Positions 1 to 10,340 of a stretch of DNA of 64,000 nucleotides are shown in pieces. Each line of letters starts with the position of its first letter. Position 1 is the first letter of the stretch. The translations under genes were made by a program, and so were the position numbers. The notes beneath the pieces are model-generated. The model saw nothing but the letters and a program-made list of their open reading frames with translations, was not told the origin of the DNA and ran no database searches. Origin of the DNA: Taeniopygia guttata (lineage: Eukaryota > Chordata > Aves > Passeriformes > Estrildidae); NCBI RefSeq assembly GCF_048771995.1, contig NC_133032.1:29351501-29415500 (forward strand), read 5' to 3'.

Positions 1-179
1 GATGTAAATTTGATTCACCAGCAAAAGTATATTGTTAGGTATAATTTTAAGGGATTTATAATCTGCAAGTGTCTGTTTTTTTATGGTAAAATGTATATCT
101 GAATGAGAAAATACTTTATAGACCTTCCTTTCCTTTTTCCCCCCCTCTCCCTCCTGCTTTCTCTGAGCCTGACCACCAG

Positions 180-459
180 CTGTCCTCAACTGCAGAGCGA
201 GGCACTCTCTGCTGAGGAGGAGAAGGAGAAAGAGGAGGGCTTGGGGCCAGCAACAGCACAGAGCACCCCTCCCACGCAGCTCTCTGACACCGAGGACTAC
301 GCTGGCCTGGAGACCACCAGCTTGCTGCAGCATGGGGACACTGTCCTGCACATCAGCGAGGACAACGGCATGGAGAATCCTCTGCTGGCCACTCACTTCA
401 GCTTCACGCACGTGGAGCTTGGGGAGACGGATGTTGATCTAGATGAATCTCATGTTTAA
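180..459 (+). CDS. UNC80: UNC80 terminal coding exon (partial gene)
   Basis: This is the last coding exon of UNC80, the very large scaffold protein that links UNC79 to the NALCN sodium-leak channel at the neuronal plasma membrane. The frame reads an acidic stretch (AEEEKEKEEG), then TPPTQLSDTEDYAGLE, then SLLQHGDTVLHISE, and ends LDESHV followed by TAA at 457-459. I recognise this as the vertebrate UNC80 C-terminus from memory. Bases 120-179 are an almost pure pyrimidine tract ending in CCAG, so I place the acceptor at 178-179. An alternative AG lies at the CTGCAG about 17 bases further on, so the exact start is uncertain. The upstream open frame back to the ATG at 103 is read-through of the intron. 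The position just upstream of RPE on the same strand agrees with known synteny. All other exons lie outside the window. Confidence 0.9.
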
Positions 460-981
460 CTCGTGGGGAAGTACAGTAGTGGGAGGAGGAAAGAGGTGTT
501 TACCTTTCCTTAGAGTTCCCTGCTAAATAGTAACTAATTAAAGCAAAAGCACTTTATTATCCAAAAGCAGGAAATAGCTATCAGCCAGTTGCTATAGACT
601 GGCCCATTTCTATTTGTGAGATCTCTTTTCAGTTCAGGGCAGGACCACAGGACCCAAGGATTGGTACAGAATTCTCAGGACAGGGGTGTGTAGGCAGACG
701 TGGTCCACAGAGCCCTGATCTGAGAGCCATGTACTGTGACCAGCAGCCTCACTGGGTAATGGGCTGTTGGACTGTGTGAGACAGAGAAGCCTCTTCTGAG
801 GCTGTGCCTGAGATTTATTTTTGTAGCGTTTTTGAGAGGAGGGCTACACAGCAGCTGAATCCACTTTGAAAACAGTGAAAACACTGACAGAAAGTACCAA
901 TCTAAAGCTTGATTTACTCAAGCCTGGGACCATTGTTTCTAACGTGCAGAACAACAAATAAGCGCCATAAAGCAATTAGAC

Positions 982-1005
982 TTTTTTTTTTTTTTTTTTT
1001 TTTTT
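982..1005 (+). repeat. Homopolymer T run (24 bases)
   Basis: An uninterrupted run of 24 T. It could be the reverse-strand tail of an old retroposed sequence, but I see no recognisable element attached, so I call only a simple repeat. Confidence 0.95.
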
Positions 1006-1373
1006 GGCACTGCAGACTTTAGTTGAGTTTACTTTTGTCTGTTAGTTCCATTCCACTCTGTAAAATATTGCCCTCGTGCTACAAAAATATTTTCTCTGTA
1101 AAACTAAATACAGTATATAGCATAAGCAGGAATGCATGTGCTGTCCACAGACATAGATGGGCAGGGGCTGAGTGGTCTGCAGGTGGTATAAATAACCCAC
1201 ACTGTCCTGCTTTAATGTACTGAGCTATTCATCTCCAGAGTTTAAAAAAATATTCCAAGAAACTGCATCTGGAATGCGTGGACCTTCTGGTCCCAAGCAA
1301 CTGCTCCCCTGATGCTGTTGGATGTACGTAGAGGGATTTAAAGTAAATATTTATATATGGTATTTTCATGTCA

Positions 1374-1399
1374 CTATATATATATATATAAATATATAT
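1374..1399. repeat. (TA)n tract
   Basis: Alternating TA dinucleotides with one AA interruption. A low-complexity tract in the UNC80 3' flank. Confidence 0.9.
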
Positions 1400-3664
1400 G
1401 TACATTGTAAACAAAAGATGGATATTGCAGGGCAGAAACTTGATGAAAGAATCTATTTTTGGCATGCTGAGATTGTATTTTAAAAGGTTCCATTTTATGT
1501 ATGTAACTTTCATGGCTGCAAGTGTTAGATAAATGTATGTAACATTTATAGAAGGTGGAGATCCCTGGGGGGATCAGCTGAAGTCACAGCTGAGTTAAAG
1601 GGTTTTTCTGCAGCATCATGGAATTACACTGAAATGTGAATTTAGCCATTAGCTGCTGACAGGCAAACTGCAAAATAGCTGTGAAACAAACCATGAAATC
1701 ATCAGCAATGCCCAAAGATACCCTTGGGAATCATACACTGCCTTTTTTGGCTCATGTTAGACTAACTGGAGTTTATAATCATGCCATTATTGTGCAGAGG
1801 AAAATGTTTTGGATCATCCTGAGAGTATCTAAAATGTGCTCATTACCACTTTGGCTTCTGAGGGCTTGCAGTTTTGACACACACATCATAAACCAGCCTT
1901 ACTAAGGAGGGAAATGGTATCCTTGTAGCCATCTCCAAAGAAAGGACTTGCAGCTCTCCTCAGGGGCTCTGCAGTAGCTGTTGCAGTGCTACCCTATGGA
2001 GGCTGCCTTGCTGCTCAGTGCAGCCCACGGGTTTTCCTGGGGCTAGGAGCATTAACCACACACCTGGCAGCAGGTTTCAGCCTCTGAAGCCCATGGAGCC
2101 TTAGGCTGCGCTGCCTGGCATTTGCCAAATGCTCGCATTTGACAGGAGCTGTGCACACCAGTCTGGGCAGGGAACTCACTCACATTAAACCTCTGAAGAG
2201 AGAAAAAGCCATTTTTGTCCCAGGTGCTGAGCGTGCTCTGCTACCACTCCATTGGTGAGAGAAGGAGAATCTCAGCATGTCTTGGGAACAGCAGGGCTGG
2301 AAAACAAACTATTTTTATAGTGCACCACCTCTATCCCCCACATATCTGGGGCTGTATGATGTACAGGTGGTGCTGTAATGCAGCTCCAAAGGGTTCTTGG
2401 TCTTGTAAGAGGTGACAGTGTCCCAGCAGATGTCCTGGATAACAAACTGTTTCCTCTGCTGATCAAAACATGCTGTACTGCTTTTATCTCCTTAGTGCAC
2501 TGGAGCCTGTGCCAGCTACCTGTAGGATGCTGCTTTAGATTAGCTCCTAGCTCAGAGGTCACTCCAAGAATTGCTGAATTCCAGATGTTAAGTTTTATTA
2601 TTAACACTGACGCACAAATGAGGAAAAAATCCACAGCTTCGCTTTCAAGTCCCAAGGTAGGTTTGGTCACTGGCAGTCTGGGGGGAGGAAAGCTTCAGGC
2701 AGGAGCTGAGGAAACGGCTGGGACACAACACATACAGAATTCATGGTGCACTTTACAGAGTGACCTTTTCTGCAGAAAATGAGGAAGCATCTTCCTTAAT
2801 GAAAAGTAGAGGCCTTCCCACAGTACTTTCCTCTAGAGATGACAAAATAACTGTGATTTACTTAATTTAATTCCGTGTATATAACGTTCAAGTTTCAAGT
2901 TTCCAGTGTCACAGGTGAATCCACAGTAGTAAGCCATAGCAAGGACTAAAATGCCTCTTTTTAATGTCTACCCTACTAGAAATCAATGCAACTTATAAAT
3001 GATGTAATCTGCAGGTGGCTGGGCAGCTGGCTTTGCTTTTGTGGGATGAGTGCTCAGAGGTGGCACAGCCAGGCCATCCGTCAGCCTGACTGCTGCCTTT
3101 TACTGTCCTATCAGTTGCAATTAATGCCGTCCTGATGAGCGGCATACGAAGTACTTTAGGTGGTTCGTGCTTTCCTCCGGTATCTCTGTACCAGAAGCGG
3201 TGTTATTTCTGCTCTGAAGACACACGCTGCTGCTTTCCATAGTGTTAGACCTCGCCTTAAGCGCATGTCGTGTTCAGCAATGTGCGGCTGTGCCTGTCTT
3301 GTCCGCGTGTCAGTCGGTCCCGTTGCCTCAGCATTTTATGCAAACGTTGTCCCGAGGATTAAATACAAAGGAACGACGGCAAAGGACAGAGTTCTGTGTT
3401 TGAGCGTGTTGCGTAACGCGGTCGGTGCCCGGCGCTCTGAGGGGTTTCATACGCGGTTCTGTTCCGGGATACCGACATGTTCATGTTTACCCTCCTGCTG
3501 CCAGCCCCGCGCGGGGGGCCGGACCTGTGCTTTGGGGGGGACAAAATACACTTGGTCGGGAACCTAAGAGCACCCACACGAGGGTTATGACTACTATTAT
3601 TGTTATAATTTCCGCCCGTTTGGGGTCGAGGGCGCGGCTTGTGCGGCAGGGCGGAGCAGCGGCC

Positions 3665-3674
3665 CAAGATGGCG
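3665..3674 (+). promoter_or_regulatory. YY1-like site in the RPE core promoter
   Basis: The decamer CAAGATGGCG matches the YY1 consensus core (AAGATGGCGGC). Such motifs in CpG-island promoters usually sit just downstream of the transcription start in the sense orientation. That would put the RPE start site around 3620-3665 and give a 5' UTR of roughly 80-120 bases. The motif contains an ATG (see the upstream ORF entry). Confidence 0.6.
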
Positions 3675-3857
3675 CGGGCGCCGCCCCGGCGCTCCCCGCC
3701 CGCCGTCCCGCCCCCGTCCCGGCAGCAGCCGCGGCCGCAGCCATGGCGTCGGGGTGTCGCATCGGGCCCTCCATCCTCAACAGCGACCTGGCGGCGCTGG
3801 GCGCCGAGTGCAGCCGCATGCTGGACTGCGGGGCCGACTACCTGCACCTGGATGTAA
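3669..3857 (+). other. Upstream ATG frame overlapping the RPE start
   Basis: The ATG inside the YY1-like motif opens a frame of 62 codons that is out of frame with RPE. It runs past the RPE start codon at 3743 and stops at TAA 3855-3857. The predicted peptide is proline- and arginine-rich with no recognised features, as expected for GC-rich DNA. If transcription begins upstream of 3669, this overlapping frame would lower initiation at the RPE ATG. If transcription begins inside the motif, it is irrelevant. Confidence 0.4.
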
Positions 3858-3864
3858 TGGACGG
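3743..3864 (+). CDS. RPE: RPE coding exon 1
   Basis: Encodes residues 1-40 plus two bases of Gly41, including catalytic-site His35 and Asp37. The donor is GG|GTAACG. The stop codon that appears in the unspliced frame right after MDG is created by this donor. Confidence 0.96.
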
Positions 3865-5735
3865 GTAACGCCGGGGCCGGGCGGGAGCGGCAGGGGCGCG
3901 GGGGGCGGGCGGAGCGGCCCGCTCCTCCCGGCCGGCACGGGGTAACCTGCGGGCGGGCGCGTCTCTCTCTTCGGCCCCAAGACACTTCGTCCCGAACATC
4001 ACCTTCGGCCACCCCGTCGTGGAGAGCCTGCGGAAGCGGCTGGGCCAGGAGCCCTTCTTCGGTAAGGGCCGGGGGCTGCGGGGCGCTGCCCCTCGGCGCG
4101 GGACGCGCCCCACCGCCCGCTCGCTCTCCTCTTGCAGACATGCACATGATGGTGGCCGCGCCCGAGCAGTGGGTGAAGCCCATGGCAGTCGCCGGCGCAA
4201 ACCAGTACACCTTCCATCTAGAAGCGGCCGACAACCCCGGGGCGCTGATAAAGGACATTCGGGAGAATGGGATGAAGGTGAGGGGAGTACACATTGTGCT
4301 CTGCTTAACTAACAGCTGCCTCGCTGGCAGGTTCTCTGTGGTGACCAGGGGTAGGACCTGAGGGAACCTGCAGCTGTGTCAGGGGAGGTTTGGTCTGAGT
4401 GTCAGGAAAAGGTTCTTCCCCACAGGGTGGTTGGGCACTGGACAGGCTGCCCAGGGAATGGTCACAGCCCCAAGGCTGCCAGAGCTCCAGGAGTGTGTGA
4501 ACAAGTCTCTGAGTCACGGGGTGAGATTGGTGAGGTGTCAGTGTAGGGCCAGGAGCGGGCTTTGATGAGCGTTGTAGGTCCCTTCCAACTCAAGATTTGA
4601 TTCCATTATTTTATGGAAAACTCATTGTTGCCACTTCAGGTGCTGTTGGATCCGCACATGTAGCCCTAACACACACTGTGCATGAAGTCAGTCTTCAATT
4701 TTCATGAATCTGGAATTTTTTAATAAAGAAGCCTGTTCTTCCTGCCATTACACAGTTGTGTAAATACATTCCTAGGTATCTGTAATGAGCTCAGGCCAGT
4801 CTTGCCCTAAGGTGCCCTTGGATTTGGCTTCTGTCTCTGCAGGTTGGCTTGGCCATCAAGCCTGGCACTACAGTTGAACACTTGGCACCCTGGGCCAATC
4901 AGATAGACATGGCTTTGGTGATGACAGTAGAACCTGGGTTCGGAGGACAGAAATTTATGGAAGACATGATGCCAAAGGTAAACTATGTTTCTCTTTCATT
5001 ATTTATTGAGCTAAAAGCTAATTAACAGTAGGGAGTAGTGAAGTAGATAAACCTTTTCTAGGTGTATGAGAAGCTGTAGGGTGGTAGCTCAGTGCTCAGC
5101 TTTTTTTGTGGTTCCTCAGGTTCAGTGGCTCAGGACACAGTTTCCCTCCTTGGATATAGAAGTGGATGGAGGAGTGGGGCCTGACACCATCCATAAGTGT
5201 GCAGAGGTAAGAGGCTGCAGCACAGCATTTTCAGTCACTGTGCTGAGAGACTTATCAACTCCCAAAAAATAAATCTGAGGAGAAATTTTTAGTTTTCAGA
5301 GGGAACTGTAAAACACATCTAATATCAAAATCTTTTTGAGGTCTAATTTTGTGCCTATTTTTTAGTAGTAGCTATTGAAGCCTCCCCTAAGCCAAAGAAG
5401 ATTGTTTCTTTTATGCTGATGTAAATAGGAGCAATGTGATGGAGAAATTACATATTTGGGGTAGAGCTGTGTATTCTGAACTTGATCTTGGGTTGCAGTT
5501 AGGGGTATGTCACCTGTGTCCCAGCTGTTGGCACAGCAGCCCAGAATTCCCCGGGTGTTTTGCAGGCAGTGGCTGTGTGGCACGGACTGAGCAGGGGTTT
5601 GCTGTCTCCCAGGCAGGTGCCAACATGATTGTGTCTGGCAGCGCTATCATGAAGAGCGCAGACCCCAGGTCTGTGATCAACCTCCTGAGGAACGTGTGTT
5701 CAGAAGCAGCCCAGAAGCGCAGTCTGGATCGATGA
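3743..5735 (+). CDS. RPE: Ribulose-5-phosphate 3-epimerase, six exons, complete
   Basis: RPE reversibly converts D-ribulose 5-phosphate to D-xylulose 5-phosphate in the cytosolic non-oxidative pentose phosphate pathway. Six exons join at 3743-3864, 3982-4061, 4138-4277, 4843-4977, 5120-5206 and 5613-5735. All introns are GT-AG, and the join gives 687 nt, or 228 codons plus TGA, the length of the human enzyme. The protein begins [17 protein letters not shown] and ends AAQKRSLDR, nearly identical to human RPE as I recall it. It is a TIM barrel. The active-site residues known for the family are all present: His35, Asp37, His70 and Asp175 for metal binding and acid/base catalysis. The signature stretches LHLDVMDG and VDGGVGPDT are intact. 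I chose the ATG at 3743 because it gives the conserved MASGC start and sits in a good Kozak context (GCAGCC before ATGG). The gene is compact, with introns of 117, 76, 565, 142 and 406 bases. Confidence 0.97.
3982..4061 (+). CDS. RPE: RPE coding exon 2
   Basis: Encodes Gly41 (last base) to Phe67 plus one base of Asp68, reading [16 protein letters not shown]. The acceptor is CCCAAG and the donor GTAAGG. The following intron is only 76 bases, near the vertebrate minimum. Confidence 0.95.
4138..4277 (+). CDS. RPE: RPE coding exon 3
   Basis: Encodes Asp68 to Lys114, with metal ligand His70 and the conserved stretch [16 protein letters not shown]. It ends in codon phase 0 at ENGMK before a GTGAGG donor. 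The acceptor is CTCTTGCAG. Confidence 0.95.
4345..4616 (+). mobile_element. CR1 LINE 3' fragment in RPE intron 3
   Basis: About 270 bases match the 3' end of chicken-repeat-1 LINEs as I know it. In order there is a segment around AGGAAAAGGTTCTTCCCCAC, then GGGTGGTTGGGCACTGGACA, then GGCTGCCCAGGGAATGG, and a terminal AGGTCCCTTCCAACTCAAG. It closes with degenerate ATTCTATG-type repeats (TTGATTCCATTATTTTATGG). CR1 elements are 5'-truncated on insertion and lack target-site duplications, so a short 3' piece is expected. It has clear divergence from an intact CR1, so it is old and inactive. It lies in the same orientation as RPE. Its left edge is approximate. Confidence 0.85.
4843..4977 (+). CDS. 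RPE: RPE coding exon 4
   Basis: Encodes Val115 to Lys159, reading [17 protein letters not shown] and then [17 protein letters not shown]. The glycine-rich PGFGGQ loop lies over the active site in this family. The exon is in phase 0 at both ends, with acceptor CTGCAG and donor GTAAAC. Confidence 0.96.
5120..5206 (+). CDS. RPE: RPE coding exon 5
   Basis: Encodes Val160 to Glu188, with catalytic Asp175 in [10 protein letters not shown]. The acceptor is CCTCAG and the donor GTAAGA. The exon is in phase 0 at both ends. Confidence 0.96.
5613..5735 (+). CDS. RPE: RPE coding exon 6 and stop
   Basis: Encodes Ala189 to Arg228, reading [15 protein letters not shown] and ending KRSLDR-TGA. The VSGSAI stretch holds the phosphate-binding region of the barrel. 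The acceptor is CTCCCAG. Confidence 0.96.
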   Translation, partial: AGANMIVSGSAIMKSADPRSVINLLRNVCSEAAQKRSLDR

Positions 5736-6165
5736 GACTTGCCCAAGCCATGTTCCACAAGGCTCTGGGCGTGCAGGAGAACCCTTTTCTCGTGCATAAG
5801 CGGGGGCTGGATGAACACCAACTACAGAAACTTCTTGCTGCTGAACAGAGGAATCATTCCTTCACTGCAACGAAGCAAGCAGCAGTGGAAACATTCTGGC
5901 TGTCTTTCAGGGTTGGAAATGCAATGGTTTGAACCTGTCTCTTGATTTTGTGGAGGCTAATTTTGTGGCACAACCTCTAATGCTGACTGGGTTGAACTAC
6001 AGTCAGTTTGTTGCTTGCTAGAAGAGTGTAGCATCACCACAAGAATCTCTCTTGTGGAAGACTCTTAATCAAACTGCCTTCTGCTGTCTGTATTTTGTCA
6101 TTTGATCTGTGCATTCCTACAAAACTTTGTCCAATACTGCATTAAACACCCCTTCCTTGGTGTGT
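5736..6165 (+). other. RPE: RPE 3' UTR (proximal form)
   Basis: Non-coding sequence after the RPE stop. The first plausible cleavage signal is ATTAAA at 6141-6146, with a GT-rich stretch shortly after it. The next AATAAA on this strand is at 7975-7980, so a longer 3' UTR is possible. Confidence 0.55.
6141..6146 (+). terminator. RPE: Candidate RPE polyadenylation signal ATTAAA
   Basis: ATTAAA is the commonest variant of AATAAA. It is followed about 15-25 bases later by CTTGGTGTGTTAAG, a GT-rich downstream element. It is the first usable signal after the RPE stop. Confidence 0.5.
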
Positions 6166-9100
6166 TAAGTTCTTGAAGCTGACTGTCACAAATAAGTGGG
6201 TTTAGGGGTAAGTTTAGGGAAAAGGCAACTTAAGAGGGCTAAAAAAAATCCCAGTGATGGTAGAAATGTTCCTGTAATTGCCTCTATTGCATTGGAAGTA
6301 CTTAGTCTATAGAAATCCAGCATCAGATAAGTCAGTGCAGCATCTTTACCAGATCATGAAATAAGGAATATTTTCTCACTTACCTTTCAAATAGCCAGTT
6401 AAGACAGCTGTGTCTGAAATTCCTGGAAGTGATGGAATTCCTCAGAAGAATGCTGCTTTAATACTCTTCAGATAAGTAATATGCTTTTTCTTGCTCCACA
6501 ATCTCCTCGGTTCGTACATGTGTCTGAGTAAATGATTAAGATGGTGACATACAGAAAGGGTACCTGCTGAAGAGCTATGTAGATTGAAATGCCTGCAGAT
6601 GGGTCTGTAAAACAGCTTGTGGAACCAGTCATCAGTCCTTCAATTTCCTGTGTCCACAGGCCTGGCCTGTTTGGGCACATGAAAGGTGAGTTACAGTGGA
6701 CTAGAGGAAGACTGAACAGGCCATTTTCAGGCAGACTTTTCTCCCATGGCTCTAATTAGCATTGCTGGCTCTTAAATATTTCATGGTGTTCTGTGTGGCA
6801 TTTTTCCTTTAAGTTGCAGTTACAGAAGGGTTGCAGTCTGCTGCCTTGGGAGGCCAGGCCAGGAGGCTCAGCAGCTGCAATTTGCACAGGGCCAGAGTTG
6901 GGTCTGTTCTGTTTGCAGCAGCTGCTGAGGCAGTGCCAGGGCTGGTGCTGCCCCTCGGAGCCCAGGCCCTGTGAGGTGCCCCCAGCGAGGGGCAGTGCCC
7001 TTGGTGAGCAGCAGGAGCTAGGGCTAGTTCAGACACTGCAGGAGTATCTCAGAGTGCTGAACTGGCTTGTTTTTCTGCATGGTTAATTGTGATTTAGGTG
7101 AACAAATTTCTTCCTGTTTCCACTCGCAGCCGCATTTGGGAACTAGCACAAGAAAAATGGAGTTGTCTGAACCTATTGTACTGAGGTATTTCAGAAGAGG
7201 TTTGCCAAAAGCAAGCTTGGCCATGAAGGCTGTAGTCCCAAGGGTGTTGGATGTGTGTTAGAGTAGCTTATCCATGCTTCTGGAAAGAACCAGTGTAGAG
7301 TTTAGTGTATGCATGACAGTCATGGCTGTGGTAGCTAAAATGCAGACTGGACAGCCACCAGCTGAAATGAAAATGCTAGTTCAGGTTGTGGAGTCTGGCT
7401 TTTCATGCTGTTGAAAGCAGTAGGACAACAGCTGTAGTATACTAACCTCCTGCAGTTGAGTGTAAGCTGGGTTGAAAGGGTAATCAAACTATTTCTGTTT
7501 TCCTAATTAATTTGGGGGTGACATCCAAGTTGTGCTAGTTAATTGATGGTACTAGGCTTTGTGGAAGTTATGTTCTCTGTTCATAGGTTGTAACCATTTT
7601 GCAATTGTTTTAAGGATGATAAGTTTGCACTTGCATTGACTCGTAGGAGTCTTGTGGGAGAGGTGTTACAAAGTAAAATTACTTAATTGCTTCTGTCTGA
7701 ATCCCACTCAGTGGTTTTATGCAGATGACTCCTACTGCAACAGCTTTTTACACATCTAAGGTTAAATCTGTTAGTGACCATGTCCAAGAAATCACAGTGA
7801 TGAGTATTCCTGTTTTAATGCTCGAGACTCTTTCAGTTTCTCACCTGTGTCCATTTACCAAAGTGATCTCTTTGGGACGGGTTTAGGCCTGTTCTCCTGT
7901 ACTCGGTAACAAGCCCTGAGTCCCAGGACTGGATGAAAACCGAGAGAGCTGCTTGCATAGTCTCCCCAGGGCTGAATAAACCCCAGGCCTGTGAGATGTT
8001 GCAATCCTCTAAGGTTTCAGCAGTCAGGGAGAGCACAGCCTGTTGTATTGAGGTGTGTGGTCTAGAGTGATCCAGAGTGATCTGACAGCGTAGGTCTGTC
8101 TGAAAACAGGATGGAAACAACTTGGACAGAGCCACGTCATGCTGGGCTTGCACATGTGCTGCACAGAGTGGTACAGCCCACGGCCCTTAGTGAGATAAAA
8201 CACTGCAGGAGATGCACACAGAGCTTAGTTTTAATAGGGTTTAAAAATTCTTATTTGTACTTACATGCCATTAAGATCCTGGATGCAGAGATGAAGCATT
8301 TTAAACCCTCATAGCAGCAGGAAGCAGAACATAAGTGGTGTTAAAAAAAATGCCTGAACTGAACATGGTAAATAAAGCACATGGAAAATGGCTTTATGCA
8401 GCTGCAGACACCTACTTTCTTGCATGGGAGGGCCTTGCTGCATTAGATTTTAAGTTGGTTTTTCATACTCACTCTCTTAATACCTTTAACCATAGCAGTG
8501 GGAGCAGCACTAACAGCTGTTTTCATAGCTTAATGGCCAAAGAGAGGTTGGGTTTTGTCTGGGATTTTATTTTCTGTTTAAAACTTTGAAAAGGAATGAA
8601 AACAAGGAGGGGATTCTGCACACATTATGGCTTCAAGGATGAGCCTGGCCCTGAGGCCTCAGCCTGCAGCCAGCTTCTTCATTACACCAACATTCATGCA
8701 AAACTGAACTGCCTGGAGGTGGGAGCCCAGCTGTGCATGGCATGTGCTGATTGCAGCTGCTTGTAGTGGAGGGACAAATGAAAGGACACAGCTGGTCCTG
8801 GAACCAAGTTGATTTCATCAAGTTTTTTAACCCTGTCCCAGTACTGAAAGGGGGCTGCTGAAAAATCAGGTGTCTCTGTCTGGAGCCAAGACACAGAGTG
8901 GAGACAGAGAAGACAGGGCACAGGTCTGCAGCTTCTTGAGAGCCACCTCGCTTGCCATGTGCACACAGCACTGCCCGGCTGGCCCTGCCAGCTGGAGGGA
9001 TGCTGGAGGTGGGCAGGTGATGGAAATGCAGCCTGATCTGCCACATGCACATATCCTGCTCAGCTGCTGGCAGAGCCCTGTGCACCACCACTGCATGTAC

Positions 9101-10340
9101 TGGCACTGTTCTCCAGCAGCCACATTTGCTGTCACAGGCCTGGCCAGCTGAGAGAGAGCTGCTGGAAAAAAGATTTCTCCAGTGAGTGGACTGAGGTAAG
9201 GACCAAATAGACATTTTGCTTGTCTTGTTCTGCAGGTCCCCAGGCTAAGCAGACTGGGATAACCCAGCTCCTCTGACACAGGGGAATCTTTGGCCTCCTT
9301 TTTAACACCCTTCGGTTTCCACCCTCCAGTAAAGAAAAACCCTCCTGTAACAGATTGGATTGTATTGCCACGTCCTGGCAGCACTTTCAGGACATGGAAG
9401 ACAGCTGGCCTGGCTGGCTGGTTTAGTTGGTCTGTCCCCTCTCCTAAAGTGCAGGAATTCCTCCCTCTGCCCCAGGGATCAGACAACACAGGAAACCCAC
9501 AACTTACAACAAAGCTGGGTGAGAGCTGGCCAGATCAGGCTTCCTAAGGGGTAGGTAGGGGTATGGAAAAGACCTGGAAAACATCTGAGACACTGACCTT
9601 TCAGAAAGCTTTTCCTGGAAGCAGATGCACATGCAGGGCAAGAGAGAGGGCAGCACACACCTCTGCACTGAGAGGGCCCTTGGCCTCACAGCTAAGTACA
9701 GCATCAGTACCACAGCAAAGCTGCAGTGGGCTTGCACGCCAAGCAGAGCTCTATGCCAAGAGGAAGTATTGCTGCTACTTCTTCACTTCTAAAAAGCCAT
9801 CAAATTCAGACTATATACAACATATATAGAAATAACTTTTAATTAAAAAACCAACCTTGCATCAAAGATTATTGTATCAGACATTGAGGCAAGATTCAAG
9901 TTTAAGACAAACCAGTGTTAAAAAAGTATTTAAAAAAATAATCAGAATGTGCAATAAACTACAATGTAGCAATAGCATGTAGTGTTGAAACTTTACTGAA
10001 CTGTTTTCATAGGCCCAGTGTGTATTTCCTGTCATTTTGACCAAAAAAATAAATTGACACTAAAACTGGGTCATCTGTCCAGTGCCATTCCAGATATTAT
10101 ACATGGAAGAAAACTGCATGAAAAACAGAGACCCCTATTAAATTGCCTTCAACTGTCCTACACAGAAAAACTGCCTGTTGATGGATTACAGCTACATTCA
10201 ATGTTTAATCTTTGTTAATACCTCTTAGGGTTGCAGATACATTCCAAGCTATGCTATTCAGATGCAAGTTTAAACAACTTGCCTTTGTTTTCTCACTGTG
10301 CATGCATTAGGAAATGAAAAATCTATCCAGAATCACAATG
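6166..10340. other. Intergenic DNA between convergent RPE and KANSL1L
   Basis: I find no exon with splice signals or recognised protein here. Two moderately GC-rich patches (about 6800-7030 and 8640-9560) produce overlapping open frames on both strands of up to 207 codons. They overlap each other, contain many Cys, Trp and Ser, and match no family I know, so I treat them as chance. The stretch 9800-10340 is AT-rich and UTR-like and could belong to the distal 3' ends of either gene. Confidence 0.6.

Larger units (their letters stand above)
460..3400 (+). other. UNC80 3' UTR and UNC80-RPE intergenic DNA
   Basis: No coding exon is seen in this roughly 3 kb. The first part must be UNC80 3' UTR. 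A possible ATTAAA signal lies at 537-542, only about 80 bases after the stop, but the real end may be further downstream because AT-rich, UTR-like sequence continues to about 1550. The stretch holds a 24-base T run and a short (TA)n tract, listed separately. Short open frames here have no splice support or recognisable protein features. CpG content starts to rise from about 3150 towards the RPE promoter. Confidence 0.6.
3415..4260. promoter_or_regulatory. CpG island and promoter region of RPE
   Basis: Base composition changes abruptly to GC-rich and CpG-dense sequence from about 3415, peaks at 3640-4130, and falls back within RPE intron 3. Several GC-box-like GGCGG and CCCGCC motifs lie between 3645 and 3720, just upstream of the RPE start codon. 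There is no TATA box at a suitable distance. This is the usual arrangement of a housekeeping promoter and fits RPE, a ubiquitous metabolic enzyme. The island covers RPE exons 1-3. A long open frame on the opposite strand across the island is a composition artefact. Confidence 0.85.

Noticed and set aside
103-179. Extension of the UNC80 frame back to an ATG at 103
   Set aside because: These bases encode a Leu/Pro/Ser-rich string that is simply the intron polypyrimidine tract. The conserved UNC80 sequence starts after the acceptor.
3359-4294. A 311-codon open frame on the minus strand
   Set aside because: It lies across the RPE CpG island, opposite RPE exons 1-3, and is rich in Arg, Pro, Gly and Ala. 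GC-rich DNA lacks stop codons by chance. It shows no family features, and the real coding strand is plus.
8633-9489. Overlapping open frames of 193 and 207 codons (minus) and 93 codons (plus)
   Set aside because: Several frames are open at once in a GC-richer intergenic patch. The peptides are rich in Cys, Ser and Trp, match no known family, and have no convincing splice or start context.
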